Shown here piece by piece: positions 16,346 through 24,847 of a DNA stretch of 64,000 bases (the first letter of the stretch is position 1; every line of letters starts with the position of its first letter). Where the stretch lies: contig CAJULA010000008.1 of NCBI GenBank assembly GCA_910587155.1, forward strand, positions 1 to 64,000, in the 5' to 3' direction. The DNA is from an uncultured Lachnospiraceae bacterium. GTDB lineage: Bacteria; Bacillota; Clostridia; Lachnospirales; Lachnospiraceae. The notes under the pieces were generated by a model. That model did no database searches, was not told where the DNA came from, and was given only the letters and a program-made list of their open reading frames with translations. The position numbers and the translations under genes are program-made.

Positions 16346-17638
16346 GTGTGTGGAAATATGATGTGGGAAGCTTATATGGACTTTTTTAATGAGTCTGTGA
16401 TGGGATGCATGCAGGCGTTGGCCGGATTTTACTTTCTGACCGGATTTCTGAAGAAGAAAGTAAAAGTGGGTTACTATCTGCTGTTTGCCCTGTGCTGGCT
16501 GTTTGCGATGCAGGTGACACCGGGCGGCAGCATGGCTGAGTTTGCAGTCTATATCCTGCTGCTTTCCCTGGGCGGGATTTTCTTATGTCACGCAGAACGT
16601 GTGTCGGTTATCCTGTATTCGTCACTGACAATTGTGATTATGCAGCTCAGTTTTGGTATTGTTAATGCCTTGCTGGGCATTTTATATCCGTTGATGCAGC
16701 CGTTTGACCAACGCCTCATCGGCATTGTGTTTATGGCAGCGGGGTATTTGGCTTTGCCTGTGGCGGCTTTTTGCTATCGGACTCTCTGCCGGCATTTTTC
16801 CTGTTATGCAACGGAAAAAAGGCAGTATGTGCTGATGGTTTTAACGCCGGTGCTGATGCTATTTCTAATGGGGGAATATAGTAAGTCTGTCATCAGTGCG
16901 TATGCAGATGTGGGCAACGGATATGTATATGCCGGTCAGGTACTGGTGATACAGCTTCTGGGCATGGCGAGTCTGTTCTGTATGCTGTTTGCTTATAAAA
17001 AGCTGCAGGAAAATTTCCGCCTGAATACGGAACTTTCCCTGCTTGCATGGGAAGAACATTTCCTGAACCAATATGTGCAGGAGGCGAAAGCACGCTATGA
17101 AAAAACAAAGTCCTTCCGTCACGACATCAAAAATCATATGACAGTGTTAAAGGAACTTCTGTGCAGCGGAAATGCGGAGCAGGCATCGGATTATCTCGGC
17201 GATATGAAAGAGAGGATGGAAGAGATGTTTTTTCCATGCAATACCAATCATCCGGTCGTCGATATTCTGCTGGGAAATAAGCTGGGGATAGCCGCAAGTA
17301 TGGGCATGGAAACAGACTGCTCCCTGCTTTTGCCGTATCCCTGCACGGTGCGGGATATTGATTTCTGTATTATCCTGTCAAATGCTCTGGACAATGCCAT
17401 CCATGCCTGTGTCAAAATGGAAGCCGGGGAAGAGAAATATATCCATGTGAAAGGACGGATACAGGGGGACTTTATCCTGCTGGAAATTGAGAACAGTTAT
17501 CAGGGGTCTGAGCTGCCCGTCCGGGGAACCGGACTGGCCAATATCAAAGCAGTGACCGAAAAGTATCATGGCGCGGTGCATGTAACGGCCGGGGACAGAA
17601 AATTCCTTCTCAGTGTACTGCTCATTATTCCGCGGTAG
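16346..17638 (+). CDS. Orphan sensor histidine kinase, GHKL (AgrC/VirS-like) type
   Basis: About 430 residues. The N-terminal half has six or so hydrophobic segments (about residues 20-220), then a coiled linker, the phosphoacceptor box FRHDIKNHMTVL, the N box NALDNAIHAC and the G box GTGLANIKAV. This is the layout of LytTR-partnered quorum or peptide sensors. The start is uncertain: GTG 16346 follows GGAGAGAGGGAG closely, while ATG 16358 and 16361 are also in frame. No response regulator is adjacent, so it is an orphan here. Its last 14 bp overlap the 3' end of aroC on the other strand. Confidence 0.85.
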   Translation: MCGNMMWEAYMDFFNESVMGCMQALAGFYFLTGFLKKKVKVGYYLLFALCWLFAMQVTPGGSMAEFAVYILLLSLGGIFLCHAERVSVILYSSLTIVIMQLSFGIVNALLGILYPLMQPFDQRLIGIVFMAAGYLALPVAAFCYRTLCRHFSCYATEKRQYVLMVLTPVLMLFLMGEYSKSVISAYADVGNGYVYAGQVLVIQLLGMASLFCMLFAYKKLQENFRLNTELSLLAWEEHFLNQYVQEAKARYEKTKSFRHDIKNHMTVLKELLCSGNAEQASDYLGDMKERMEEMFFPCNTNHPVVDILLGNKLGIAASMGMETDCSLLLPYPCTVRDIDFCIILSNALDNAIHACVKMEAGEEKYIHVKGRIQGDFILLEIENSYQGSELPVRGTGLANIKAVTEKYHGAVHVTAGDRKFLLSVLLIIPR

Positions 17639-18737
17639 GCGTTTTATAAAATCCCGTTACCCCATCCATCCGTGCGTACATATTCTCAAACAGCAGGTCG
17701 GTCACTGTCAGCGCTGCCATCGCTTCCACCACGACGACTGCGCGGGGCACGATAACCGGGTCATGGCGCCCGCCGATCTGCAGCATCCTGTTTGTTCCGT
17801 CCCTGTTTACGGTTTCCTGAGAACGGAATATGGAAGGGGTGGGCTTAATATGGGCGCGCAGCAGAACCTGAGAACCGTCGCTCATGCCGCCCAGAATTCC
17901 TCCGGCATGATTTGTTTTTTTCGTTACCTTTTCTCCTGCCATGACAAAAGCGTCATTATTCTCAGAACCTCTGGCTCTGGCTGCCAAAAATCCGTCCCCG
18001 ATCTCAAATGCCTTGACTGCTCCGACAGACAGAATGGCTTTTCCCAGACAGGCATCGAGCTTGTCAAAAACCGTTTCTCCGATACCGGCCGGCAGTCCGT
18101 CGATCCGACATTCTATGACACCGCCGATGGAATCCTTTTCCTGCATACAGCGTTTCAGATATGCCTCCGCTTCCCGGTCGGCCGTATAATCCGGCATACC
18201 GGTGGCGGTTTGCAGAGAGGCTTCCCGGTCAAAGCGCTCGTCGGATATACTTATGGGGCCGATGGATCGGGTATAGGCCCAGAGATCAATCCCCAGCGTC
18301 TTCAGAATTTTGGATGCGATGGCGCCTGCGGCCACCCGACCGATGGTCTCCCGGCCGGAAGAACGTCCGCCGCCCCGATAGTCCCTGAACCCGTATTTCC
18401 GGTCAAAGGTGTAGTCAGCGTGTCCGGGCCGGTAACAGGATGCGATCTGGCTGTAATCCGCGGATTTCTGGGCGGTATTTTCCACCATCAGGGAGATGGG
18501 CGTTCCCGTTGTACGCCCTTCAAACACACCTGACAGGATTCGTACCTGATCTGCTTCTTTGCGTGGCGTAGAGATCGCGGTCTGTCCGGGCCGGCGCCGG
18601 TTCAGCCAGGTCTGAATATCTTCTTCGTCCAGGGCCAGTCCTGCCGGGCATCCGTCTATAACCGCACCAAGCGCCGGCCCGTGAGATTCTCCCCATGTAG
18701 TGATCCTGAAACATTTTCCGTAAATTGAACCTGCCAT
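17625..18737 (-). CDS. aroC: Chorismate synthase
   Basis: 370 residues. It makes chorismate from EPSP using reduced FMN, the last common step of aromatic synthesis. Signatures seen are WGESHGPALGAVIDGCPAG near the N-terminus, RPGHADYTFDRKYGFRDYRG at about 105-124 followed by GGRSSGRET, and the C-terminal RHDPVIVPRAVVVVEAMAAL. No other aro genes lie nearby. It converges on the histidine kinase gene with a 14-bp tail-to-tail overlap, which leaves no room for a terminator between them. Confidence 0.97.
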   Translation of the reverse strand: MAGSIYGKCFRITTWGESHGPALGAVIDGCPAGLALDEEDIQTWLNRRRPGQTAISTPRKEADQVRILSGVFEGRTTGTPISLMVENTAQKSADYSQIASCYRPGHADYTFDRKYGFRDYRGGGRSSGRETIGRVAAGAIASKILKTLGIDLWAYTRSIGPISISDERFDREASLQTATGMPDYTADREAEAYLKRCMQEKDSIGGVIECRIDGLPAGIGETVFDKLDACLGKAILSVGAVKAFEIGDGFLAARARGSENNDAFVMAGEKVTKKTNHAGGILGGMSDGSQVLLRAHIKPTPSIFRSQETVNRDGTNRMLQIGGRHDPVIVPRAVVVVEAMAALTVTDLLFENMYARMDGVTGFYKTPTAE

Positions 18738-18849
18738 TTTCTCCTCCTGCTTTTTCGTGATGTAATCGTCAAATGTATTCCTTATGATACTATGATGGGG
18801 GTTGGAAAGTCAAGAAGAGAGGGAGAGACAAATTCTTTCCCAAAAGGGA

Positions 18850-18879
18850 TTGAGAACTGTCCCTGATCTATGGTAAGAT
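18850..18879 (+). promoter_or_regulatory. Promoter of the M15 carboxypeptidase-tgt unit
   Basis: TTGAGA (18850-18855), 18-bp spacer, TAAGAT (18874-18879), about 35 bp before the ATG at 18916. Confidence 0.5.
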
Positions 18880-18915
18880 AGATAAATATGAGACAGACCG
18901 GGGCGGGGAATTGGA

Positions 18916-19983
18916 ATGGAGCAGTTTACAAAGGAAAAAACGGACAGCAGAGCTGTTCCTCAGAAAGAAAAGCGGCAATGGGGCGGCGGGGGATTGCGCC
19001 CCATGTCGGCAGTGCTCAGGCTTTGCGGCAGAGTGGCAGATTATTTCGGTGCGCATGAAAAGAAATCTGCTTCTCTGCCTGCTGTGCTGCTTTTTTTTGT
19101 ACTGAGCAGCAGTTTTTCGTTTCCGCTTTTTTCGGATGCCCCGCAGGCCCTGCAGGCAGACAGTGAGAGTCCGGACAAGGAAGCGGATTTCTTCGAAGAC
19201 GGGGAGGAAACGAAGACCGCTTCTGCATGGGAGATAACAGTGGAAGAGGCCGGTCTGCTGGATGATGCCGATGTGATGGACGGTTATGAGGATGCGGAAC
19301 TGGAGCATGTAGGCGATGTGGACAAATACACATTGGATGAAATCCTGGAAGAGACGGGCAAGACTGCAGAGCAGACGGTGCCTGCGGCAGATGTTTCCAC
19401 GGAAGATGCGGTATTTGACAGAGATGACTGGCGCCTGCTGCTGATTAACAAGCAGCACCCCATTCCGGAAGATTATACGTTCGAACTGGGGACAATCAAA
19501 GGGTCCATGAAGTGTGACAAGCGGATTATAGACGATCTGCTGGCCATGCTGCAGGCGGCCAGGGACGACGGCATCAATCTGGTGATCTGCTCCCCCTATC
19601 GTGACCTGAACCGGCAGAAGGTGCTGTTTGCCCGTAAGGTGAAAGCGTATATGGACAAAGGGATGAGTTATATTGATGCCTATAAGATTTCTTCTCAGGC
19701 AGTCACGGTTCCGGGAGCCAGTGAACATCAGATCGGATTGGCCCTGGATATTGTGTGCACTACCTATTATATGCTGAATGAAGGATTCAGTGAGACGGAG
19801 GCGGGCAAGTGGCTGCAGGCACACAGCTATGAATATGGCTTTACACTTCGCTATCCGCGGGGAAAAGAGTACATAACAGGAATCGAATATGAGCCGTGGC
19901 ATTTCAGATATGTGGGAAAAGAAGCGGCGGCAGTGATGAAAGAGAAAGGAATCTGTCTGGAAGAATTTCTTGACAGTCTGTAA
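18916..19983 (+). CDS. D-alanyl-D-alanine carboxypeptidase, M15B (VanY/DdcY-like)
   Basis: 355 residues. A cytoplasmic N-terminal tail of about 50 residues precedes one membrane anchor (about 54-72), then an acidic low-complexity stretch, then the peptidase domain from about residue 170. The zinc and catalytic residues are present: H271 and D278 in SEHQIGLALD, and E326 and H329 in EPWHFRYVG. It should trim the terminal D-Ala of peptidoglycan pentapeptides outside the membrane. No van resistance genes are adjacent, so a housekeeping role is likely. It is 6 bp from tgt. Confidence 0.88.
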   Translation: MEQFTKEKTDSRAVPQKEKRQWGGGGLRPMSAVLRLCGRVADYFGAHEKKSASLPAVLLFFVLSSSFSFPLFSDAPQALQADSESPDKEADFFEDGEETKTASAWEITVEEAGLLDDADVMDGYEDAELEHVGDVDKYTLDEILEETGKTAEQTVPAADVSTEDAVFDRDDWRLLLINKQHPIPEDYTFELGTIKGSMKCDKRIIDDLLAMLQAARDDGINLVICSPYRDLNRQKVLFARKVKAYMDKGMSYIDAYKISSQAVTVPGASEHQIGLALDIVCTTYYMLNEGFSETEAGKWLQAHSYEYGFTLRYPRGKEYITGIEYEPWHFRYVGKEAAAVMKEKGICLEEFLDSL

Positions 19984-19989
19984 AAGAAG

Positions 19990-21144
19990 ATGAAAAAAGC
20001 AGAGTATCGGCTTCTTGCAAGAGAAGGACGGGCGAAACGGGGACAGCTGTATACGGTACATGGCGTGATCGAGACGCCGGTTTTTATGAATGTGGGAACC
20101 GTGGCCGCCATTAAAGGCGCCGTTTCCACGCAGGATTTGGAGGACATCGGCACACTGGTGGAGCTCTCCAATACGTATCATCTGCATGTGCGGCCGGGAG
20201 ATCAGCTGATCAGAAAAATGGGAGGTCTGCATAAGTTTATGTCCTGGAACCGGCCCATTCTGACCGACTCGGGGGGATTCCAGGTGTTTTCCCTGGCAGG
20301 GCTGCGCAGGATCAGGGAAGAAGGGGTCTGCTTCCATTCCCATGTCGACGGCAGAAAGATCTTTATGGGACCGGAGGAGAGCATGCAGATCCAGTCCAAT
20401 CTGGCTTCGACGATAGCCATGGCTTTTGATGAGTGTCCGTCAAGCCGGGCAGACCGGACTTATGTGCAGGCTTCCGTGGATCGCACATACAGATGGCTTG
20501 TGCGCTGTCAGAAGGAGATGGCACGTCTCAATGATCAGGAGGCTACGCTCAATCGGCAGCAGCTTTTGTTCGGTATCAATCAGGGGGCGGTCTTTGCCGA
20601 TATCCGCAAAGAACATGCCGACAGGATCACACAGCTTGAACTGGACGGCTATGCCATCGGCGGGCTGGCAGTGGGAGAGACACATGAGGAGATGTATCAT
20701 ATCCTGGAAGAGACAGTGCCCCATCTGCCGGCGGACCGTCCTACCTATCTGATGGGTGTGGGCACACCGGCCAATATTCTGGAAGGTGTCGAGCGGGGGG
20801 TGGATTTTTTTGACTGTGTCTACCCTTCCAGAAACGGGCGCCATGGACATGTCTATACCAATCTGGGCAAATTAAATCTGTTTAATGCGAAGTATGAGGC
20901 AGATGACCGTCCCATAGAAGAAGGCTGCGATTGCCCTGCCTGCCGCAGATATACCAGAGCCTATATCAGGCATCTGCTGAAGGCGAAAGAAATGCTGGGC
21001 ATGCGTCTTTGTGTACTGCATAATCTTACCTTTTACAATACTATGATGGCGGAAATACGGACAGCGCTTGAGGAAGGGCGTTTTGCTGCCTATAAAAAGG
21101 AAAAACTGGAAGGCATGGAGCGGGGAGCGGAAAACGGGGCCTGA
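19990..21144 (+). CDS. tgt: tRNA-guanine transglycosylase
   Basis: 384 residues. It exchanges guanine 34 for preQ1 in tRNAs with GUN anticodons. The barrel motifs LTDSGGFQVFSL, GINQGA, GGLAVGE and VYPSRNGRHGH are intact, and the zinc site is C313, C315, C318 and H344. The gene follows the carboxypeptidase by 6 bp with little ribosome site, so it is probably translationally coupled. No queuosine precursor genes or preQ1 riboswitch are in the window. The next gene, yajC, is a common neighbour of tgt in bacteria. Confidence 0.97.
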   Translation: MKKAEYRLLAREGRAKRGQLYTVHGVIETPVFMNVGTVAAIKGAVSTQDLEDIGTLVELSNTYHLHVRPGDQLIRKMGGLHKFMSWNRPILTDSGGFQVFSLAGLRRIREEGVCFHSHVDGRKIFMGPEESMQIQSNLASTIAMAFDECPSSRADRTYVQASVDRTYRWLVRCQKEMARLNDQEATLNRQQLLFGINQGAVFADIRKEHADRITQLELDGYAIGGLAVGETHEEMYHILEETVPHLPADRPTYLMGVGTPANILEGVERGVDFFDCVYPSRNGRHGHVYTNLGKLNLFNAKYEADDRPIEEGCDCPACRRYTRAYIRHLLKAKEMLGMRLCVLHNLTFYNTMMAEIRTALEEGRFAAYKKEKLEGMERGAENGA

Positions 21145-21199
21145 ATATGGCAGGCCTGCTCCTGCAATTATTACGATTCACAATTTATACAGAAAAGAC

Positions 21200-21228
21200 T
21201 TGCTGAAATGTCCTTTTTTAGGTATGAT
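21200..21228 (+). promoter_or_regulatory. Promoter of the yajC leader
   Basis: TTGCTG (21200-21205), 17-bp spacer, TATGAT (21223-21228). The start near 21235 leaves a leader of about 160 nt before yajC. Confidence 0.6.
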
Positions 21229-21251
21229 ATTCGTTAGGTTGTATTTCAGAC

Positions 21252-21369
21252 GGTATCCGCGGCGCGGATACCAAAACTATAAGACAGCATTTTTCGGTGA
21301 TCTGCCCCGCGGCAGCAGCCGGATTGCAGGCAAGCCGCCTGGCTTTCTGCCCGCGGTAACGAAAAATGC
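21252..21369 (+). ncRNA. Unassigned multi-helix structured leader upstream of yajC
   Basis: Two elements are seen. Helix A is GGTATCCGC (21252-21260) with GCGGATACC (21264-21272), a perfect 9-bp hairpin. Element B is closed by GCATTTTTCG (21287-21296) with CGAAAAATGC (21360-21369), encloses a CCGCGG-CAG/CTGC-CCGCGG helix (21307-21315 with 21347-21356), and has an inner CAGGC-GCCTG hairpin. It lies between a good promoter and the yajC ribosome site. No T run follows the closing helix. It matches none of the riboswitch classes I can recall by eye; a stable RNA or cis-regulator is possible. Confidence 0.5.
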
Positions 21370-21394
21370 ATCAGTGTAAATCAGGAGGAAGATT

Positions 21395-21703
21395 ATGGGT
21401 ATCTTATTGACGGCGCAGGGTGTTGAGGGTTCAGGCACGATTTTGATCATTTATGTGGTTCTGATCGCGGCATTCCTTTATTTTATGATGATACGCCCTC
21501 AGAAAAAAGAGCAGAAAAGGGTGGGCGCCATGCTGTCTTCGCTGGAGATCGGCGACAGTATCCTGACAACCAGCGGCTTTTATGGGATTGTAATTGATAT
21601 TACGGATGACACAGTGATCGTGGAATTTGGGAATAACAAAAACTGCCGTATTCCCATGCAGAAAACAGCGATTGCCCAGGTTGAAAAGGCTTTTGAAAAA
21701 TAA
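21395..21703 (+). CDS. yajC: Preprotein translocase subunit YajC
   Basis: 102 residues. One N-terminal membrane helix (TILIIYVVLIAAFLYFMMI) is followed by the family signature RPQKKEQKR and a small soluble domain (LEIGDSILTTSGFYGIV). It associates with SecDF-YidC in the membrane. AGGAGG precedes the start. secD and secF are not downstream here, unlike in many genomes. The long structured leader is unusual for this gene. Confidence 0.95.
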   Translation: MGILLTAQGVEGSGTILIIYVVLIAAFLYFMMIRPQKKEQKRVGAMLSSLEIGDSILTTSGFYGIVIDITDDTVIVEFGNNKNCRIPMQKTAIAQVEKAFEK

Positions 21704-21764
21704 ATGCAGGGAGGGACGCTTTCCTGATAGGACGGATATTGAATGCCCTGTGTGGTCTGACAAA

Positions 21765-21794
21765 CATACCATATGGGGCATTATCCATGGTATG
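21765..21794. repeat. Inverted repeat downstream of yajC
   Basis: CATACCAT (21765-21772) and ATGGTATG (21787-21794) form an 8-bp stem with a 14-nt loop. It has no T run; it may be a weak terminator or 3'-end stabiliser for yajC mRNA. Confidence 0.4.
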
Positions 21795-21841
21795 CCGGGT
21801 CATGGCTGCGGCAGAAATCATCTATAATGCAGAGTTATCAC

Positions 21842-21889
21842 ATGCATAACTATTATGCATTGTTAAGAATCCGGCGTATATGATAAACT
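21842..21889 (+). promoter_or_regulatory. leuB promoter with overlapping palindromic operator
   Basis: The promoter is TTGTTA (21860-21865), 18-bp spacer, TAAACT (21884-21889). A perfect 19-bp dyad, ATGCATAA-CTA-TTATGCAT (21842-21860), abuts and touches the -35 hexamer. That placement suits an activator or a repressor of the leuB-ilvD-ilvB unit. Confidence 0.5.
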
Positions 21890-21957
21890 GATAATGGCAC
21901 ATGCAGTCTGCGCCTTTGCGGGCAGAGTATCAGAATAGGATATGGGAGAGTGAGAAT

Positions 21958-23049
21958 ATGCATTTGAATATTGTTTGTATACCGGGAGACGGTATCGGGC
22001 CGGAAATTGTGACACAGGCGAAGGCGGTGCTGGACAGGGCTGCGGCGCTCTACGGACATGAGATTACCTATAAGGATATTCTGATGGGGGGCGCATCCAT
22101 TGATGTGCACGGTGTCCCGCTGACGCAGGAGGCGATTGCGGACGCGAAGGCCGCGGACGCGGTGCTGATGGGTTCCATCGGCGGGGATACTACCAGATCA
22201 CCGTGGTATAAACTACCTCCGGAGAAGCGGCCGGAAGCGGGACTTTTGGGAATCCGCAAAGCACTGAATCTGTTTGCCAACCTGCGTCCTGCCATATTAT
22301 ATGAAGAACTGGCCGATGCCTGTCCCCTGCGCGGGGAAGTACGCAGGGGCGGCTTTGATATGATGATCATGCGTGAACTGACGGGCGGCCTTTATTTTGG
22401 GGAACGAAAAAGCTATCAGGAGAACGGGCTGCGCCATGCGGTAGATACGCTTATTTATAATGAAGCGGAGATTCGACGGATTGCCGTCAAGGGATTTGAG
22501 ATTGCCCGCAAGAGAAAGAAAAAAGTGACGAGCGTGGACAAGGCCAATGTGCTGGATTCTTCCAGACTCTGGAGAGCGGTCGTGGAAGAAGTGGCCGCGG
22601 ATTATCCGGACGTGACACTGGAGCATATGCTTGTGGACAATTGCGCCATGCAGCTTGTGAAAGATCCGGCGCAGTTTGATGTCATTCTGACGGAAAATAT
22701 GTTCGGTGATATTCTTTCCGATGAGGCCAGTATGGTAACCGGTTCAATCGGTATGCTGGCGTCCGCCAGCTTAAATGACACCAAATTCGGCCTCTACGAG
22801 CCCAGCCACGGTTCCGCGCCGGATATTGCGGGTCAGGACATCGCCAACCCCATTGCGACAATCCTCTCCGCCTCCATGATGCTCCGCTACAGCTTTGACC
22901 TGGACGCGGAGGCCGATGCCATCGACCGGGCGGTAAAGGAAGTGCTCAAAGAGGGTTGGCGTACCGCAGATATCATGTCCCCCGGCTGCCGACAGACCGG
23001 CTGCCGCGAAATGGGCCGCCTGATCGCAGAACATATCACACAAAAATAA
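21958..23049 (+). CDS. leuB: 3-isopropylmalate dehydrogenase
   Basis: 363 residues from ATG 21958, which follows GGGAGAG; an earlier in-frame ATG at 21901 would add unrelated residues. It oxidises and decarboxylates 3-isopropylmalate in leucine synthesis. The N-terminal CIPGDGIGPEI, substrate-binding RELTGGLYFG, SVDKANVLDSSRLW, NMFGDILSDEAS and the NAD-binding EPSHGSAPDIAGQ are all present. leuA and leuCD are not in the window. It heads a leuB-ilvD-ilvB unit with short gaps. Confidence 0.96.
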   Translation: MHLNIVCIPGDGIGPEIVTQAKAVLDRAAALYGHEITYKDILMGGASIDVHGVPLTQEAIADAKAADAVLMGSIGGDTTRSPWYKLPPEKRPEAGLLGIRKALNLFANLRPAILYEELADACPLRGEVRRGGFDMMIMRELTGGLYFGERKSYQENGLRHAVDTLIYNEAEIRRIAVKGFEIARKRKKKVTSVDKANVLDSSRLWRAVVEEVAADYPDVTLEHMLVDNCAMQLVKDPAQFDVILTENMFGDILSDEASMVTGSIGMLASASLNDTKFGLYEPSHGSAPDIAGQDIANPIATILSASMMLRYSFDLDAEADAIDRAVKEVLKEGWRTADIMSPGCRQTGCREMGRLIAEHITQK

Positions 23050-23093
23050 AAAACGGAAATCCTTCCCCGGGAAAGGGCAGCAGAAGGAACGCA

Positions 23094-23112
23094 GCGGAAC
23101 TATAAATAGGAG
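23094..23112 (+). promoter_or_regulatory. Shared ilvC/ilvD leader box with ribosome site
   Basis: GCGGAACTATAAATAGGAG here matches GCGGAACTTTAAATAGGAG at 14216-14234 (before ilvC) in 18 of 19 positions. Both end in the gene's ribosome site, 9-11 nt from the ATG. The match extends well beyond a Shine-Dalgarno core. Confidence 0.5.
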
Positions 23113-23122
23113 AAACAAGCGT

Positions 23123-24784
23123 ATGAGAAGTGATTCAGTTAAAAAAGGGGTACAGCAGGCGCCTCACCGAAGCCTGTTTAATGCACTTGGTTATACACAG
23201 GAAGAGCGGGAGCGCCCGCTGATCGGTATTGTCAGTTCCTATAATGAGATCGTTCCGGGGCATATGAACCTGGATAAGATCGTGGAGGCGGTGAAGATGG
23301 GGGTGGCCATGGCAGGCGGTACGCCTGTGGTATTTCCGGCCATCGCGGTATGTGACGGGATTGCCATGGGACATATTGGCATGAAGTATTCCCTTGTCAC
23401 CAGAGATCTGATCGCGGACAGTACGGAATGCATGGCAATGGCACATGGTTTTGACGGACTGGTGTGTGTGCCAAACTGTGATAAAAATGTGCCGGGCCTT
23501 CTGATGGCGGCGGCACGGATCAATATCCCCACTATTTTTGTTTCCGGCGGCCCCATGCTGGCAGGCCGTGTGAAGGGGGAAAAGAGAAGCCTTTCTTCCA
23601 TGTTTGAAGCGGTGGGCAGTGTGGCAGCGGGGACGATGACCATGGAAGATCTGTCGGAATTTGAGGAAAAGGTATGCCCTACTTGTGGCTCCTGTTCCGG
23701 CATGTATACGGCCAATTCCATGAACTGCCTGACAGAAGCCCTCGGCATGGGCCTTGGGGGCAACGGCACCATCCCCGCCGTTTACTCCGAGAGGATCCGT
23801 CTGGCAAAGCATGCGGGCATGCAGATCATGAAACTGGTGGAGCAGGATATAAAGCCCCGGGATATTATGACGGAAAAGGCGTTTCTCAATGCGCTGACGG
23901 TCGATATGGCACTGGGATGCTCGACCAATTCCATGCTGCATCTTCCTGCCATTGCCCATGAAGCCGGCGTGGAGCTGAATCTGGACATTGCCAACGAACT
24001 GTCTGCCAAAACCCCGAATCTGTGTCATCTGGCGCCGGCAGGCCCCACCTATATGGAAGATCTCAATGAGGCCGGGGGCGTGTATGCCGTGATGAATGAA
24101 CTGACGAAAAAGGACCTGTTATATACCGACCTGCCGACCGTGACCGGCAGAACCGTCGGAGAAAATATCAGCGGGTGTGTGAACAAAGATCCGGAAGTGA
24201 TCCGTCCCGTGGAACATCCCTATTCCGAGACAGGCGGGATTGCCGTACTGAAAGGCAATCTGGCGCCGGACTCCGGCGTGGTGAAGCGCTCTGCGGTGGT
24301 GCCGGAAATGATGGTGCATGAAGGCCCGGCCAGAGTCTTTGACTGTGAAGAAGATGCCATCGAGGCCATAACAGGCGGCAGGATCAAGGCCGGTGATGTG
24401 GTCGTGATCCGCTATGAAGGGCCAAAGGGCGGCCCGGGGATGCGCGAAATGCTCAACCCCACTTCCGCCATCGCCGGTATGGGCCTTGGCTCCTCCGTAG
24501 CGCTGATTACGGACGGACGATTTTCCGGCGCTTCCAGAGGCGCTTCCATCGGTCATGTTTCGCCTGAGGCGGCAGTGGGCGGCCCTATTGCACTGGTGGA
24601 AGAGGGGGATATCATCAGCATTAATATTCCGGGCAACCGGCTGGACGTAAAGGTTTCGGAAGAAGAAATGGCAGAGAGGAAGAAGAAATGGCAGCCAAGA
24701 GAGCCGAAGGTAACGACCGGCTATCTGGCGCGATACCGGGAACTGGTAACAAGCGGCAATCGTGGCGCCATACTGGAAATCTGA
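23123..24784 (+). CDS. ilvD: Dihydroxy-acid dehydratase
   Basis: 553 residues, full length. An Fe-S lyase making 2-oxoisovalerate and 2-oxo-3-methylvalerate. Cluster cysteines lie in VPNCDKNVPG and in CPTCGSCSGMYTANSMNC; other signatures are GLGGNGTIPAV, GCSTNSMLHLPA, YEGPKGGPGMREM and TDGRFSGASRG. The start follows GGAG in the box shared with ilvC. It lies 73 bp after leuB and 63 bp before the second acetolactate synthase gene, consistent with one operon. Confidence 0.97.
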   Translation: MRSDSVKKGVQQAPHRSLFNALGYTQEERERPLIGIVSSYNEIVPGHMNLDKIVEAVKMGVAMAGGTPVVFPAIAVCDGIAMGHIGMKYSLVTRDLIADSTECMAMAHGFDGLVCVPNCDKNVPGLLMAAARINIPTIFVSGGPMLAGRVKGEKRSLSSMFEAVGSVAAGTMTMEDLSEFEEKVCPTCGSCSGMYTANSMNCLTEALGMGLGGNGTIPAVYSERIRLAKHAGMQIMKLVEQDIKPRDIMTEKAFLNALTVDMALGCSTNSMLHLPAIAHEAGVELNLDIANELSAKTPNLCHLAPAGPTYMEDLNEAGGVYAVMNELTKKDLLYTDLPTVTGRTVGENISGCVNKDPEVIRPVEHPYSETGGIAVLKGNLAPDSGVVKRSAVVPEMMVHEGPARVFDCEEDAIEAITGGRIKAGDVVVIRYEGPKGGPGMREMLNPTSAIAGMGLGSSVALITDGRFSGASRGASIGHVSPEAAVGGPIALVEEGDIISINIPGNRLDVKVSEEEMAERKKKWQPREPKVTTGYLARYRELVTSGNRGAILEI

Positions 24785-24847
24785 GCAGGGCGCCACACCG
24801 ACAACTGACGACCGACACCGCAGAAAAACAAAACAGGAGGGAATCTC

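Noticed and set aside
17613..18533. Long + strand reading frame opposite aroC
   Set aside because: It is the antisense shadow of a well-conserved chorismate synthase and has no protein family character.
18868..20343. 491-codon minus-strand frame across the carboxypeptidase and tgt genes
   Set aside because: Both + strand genes have intact catalytic motifs; the minus frame has no ribosome site and no recognisable domain.
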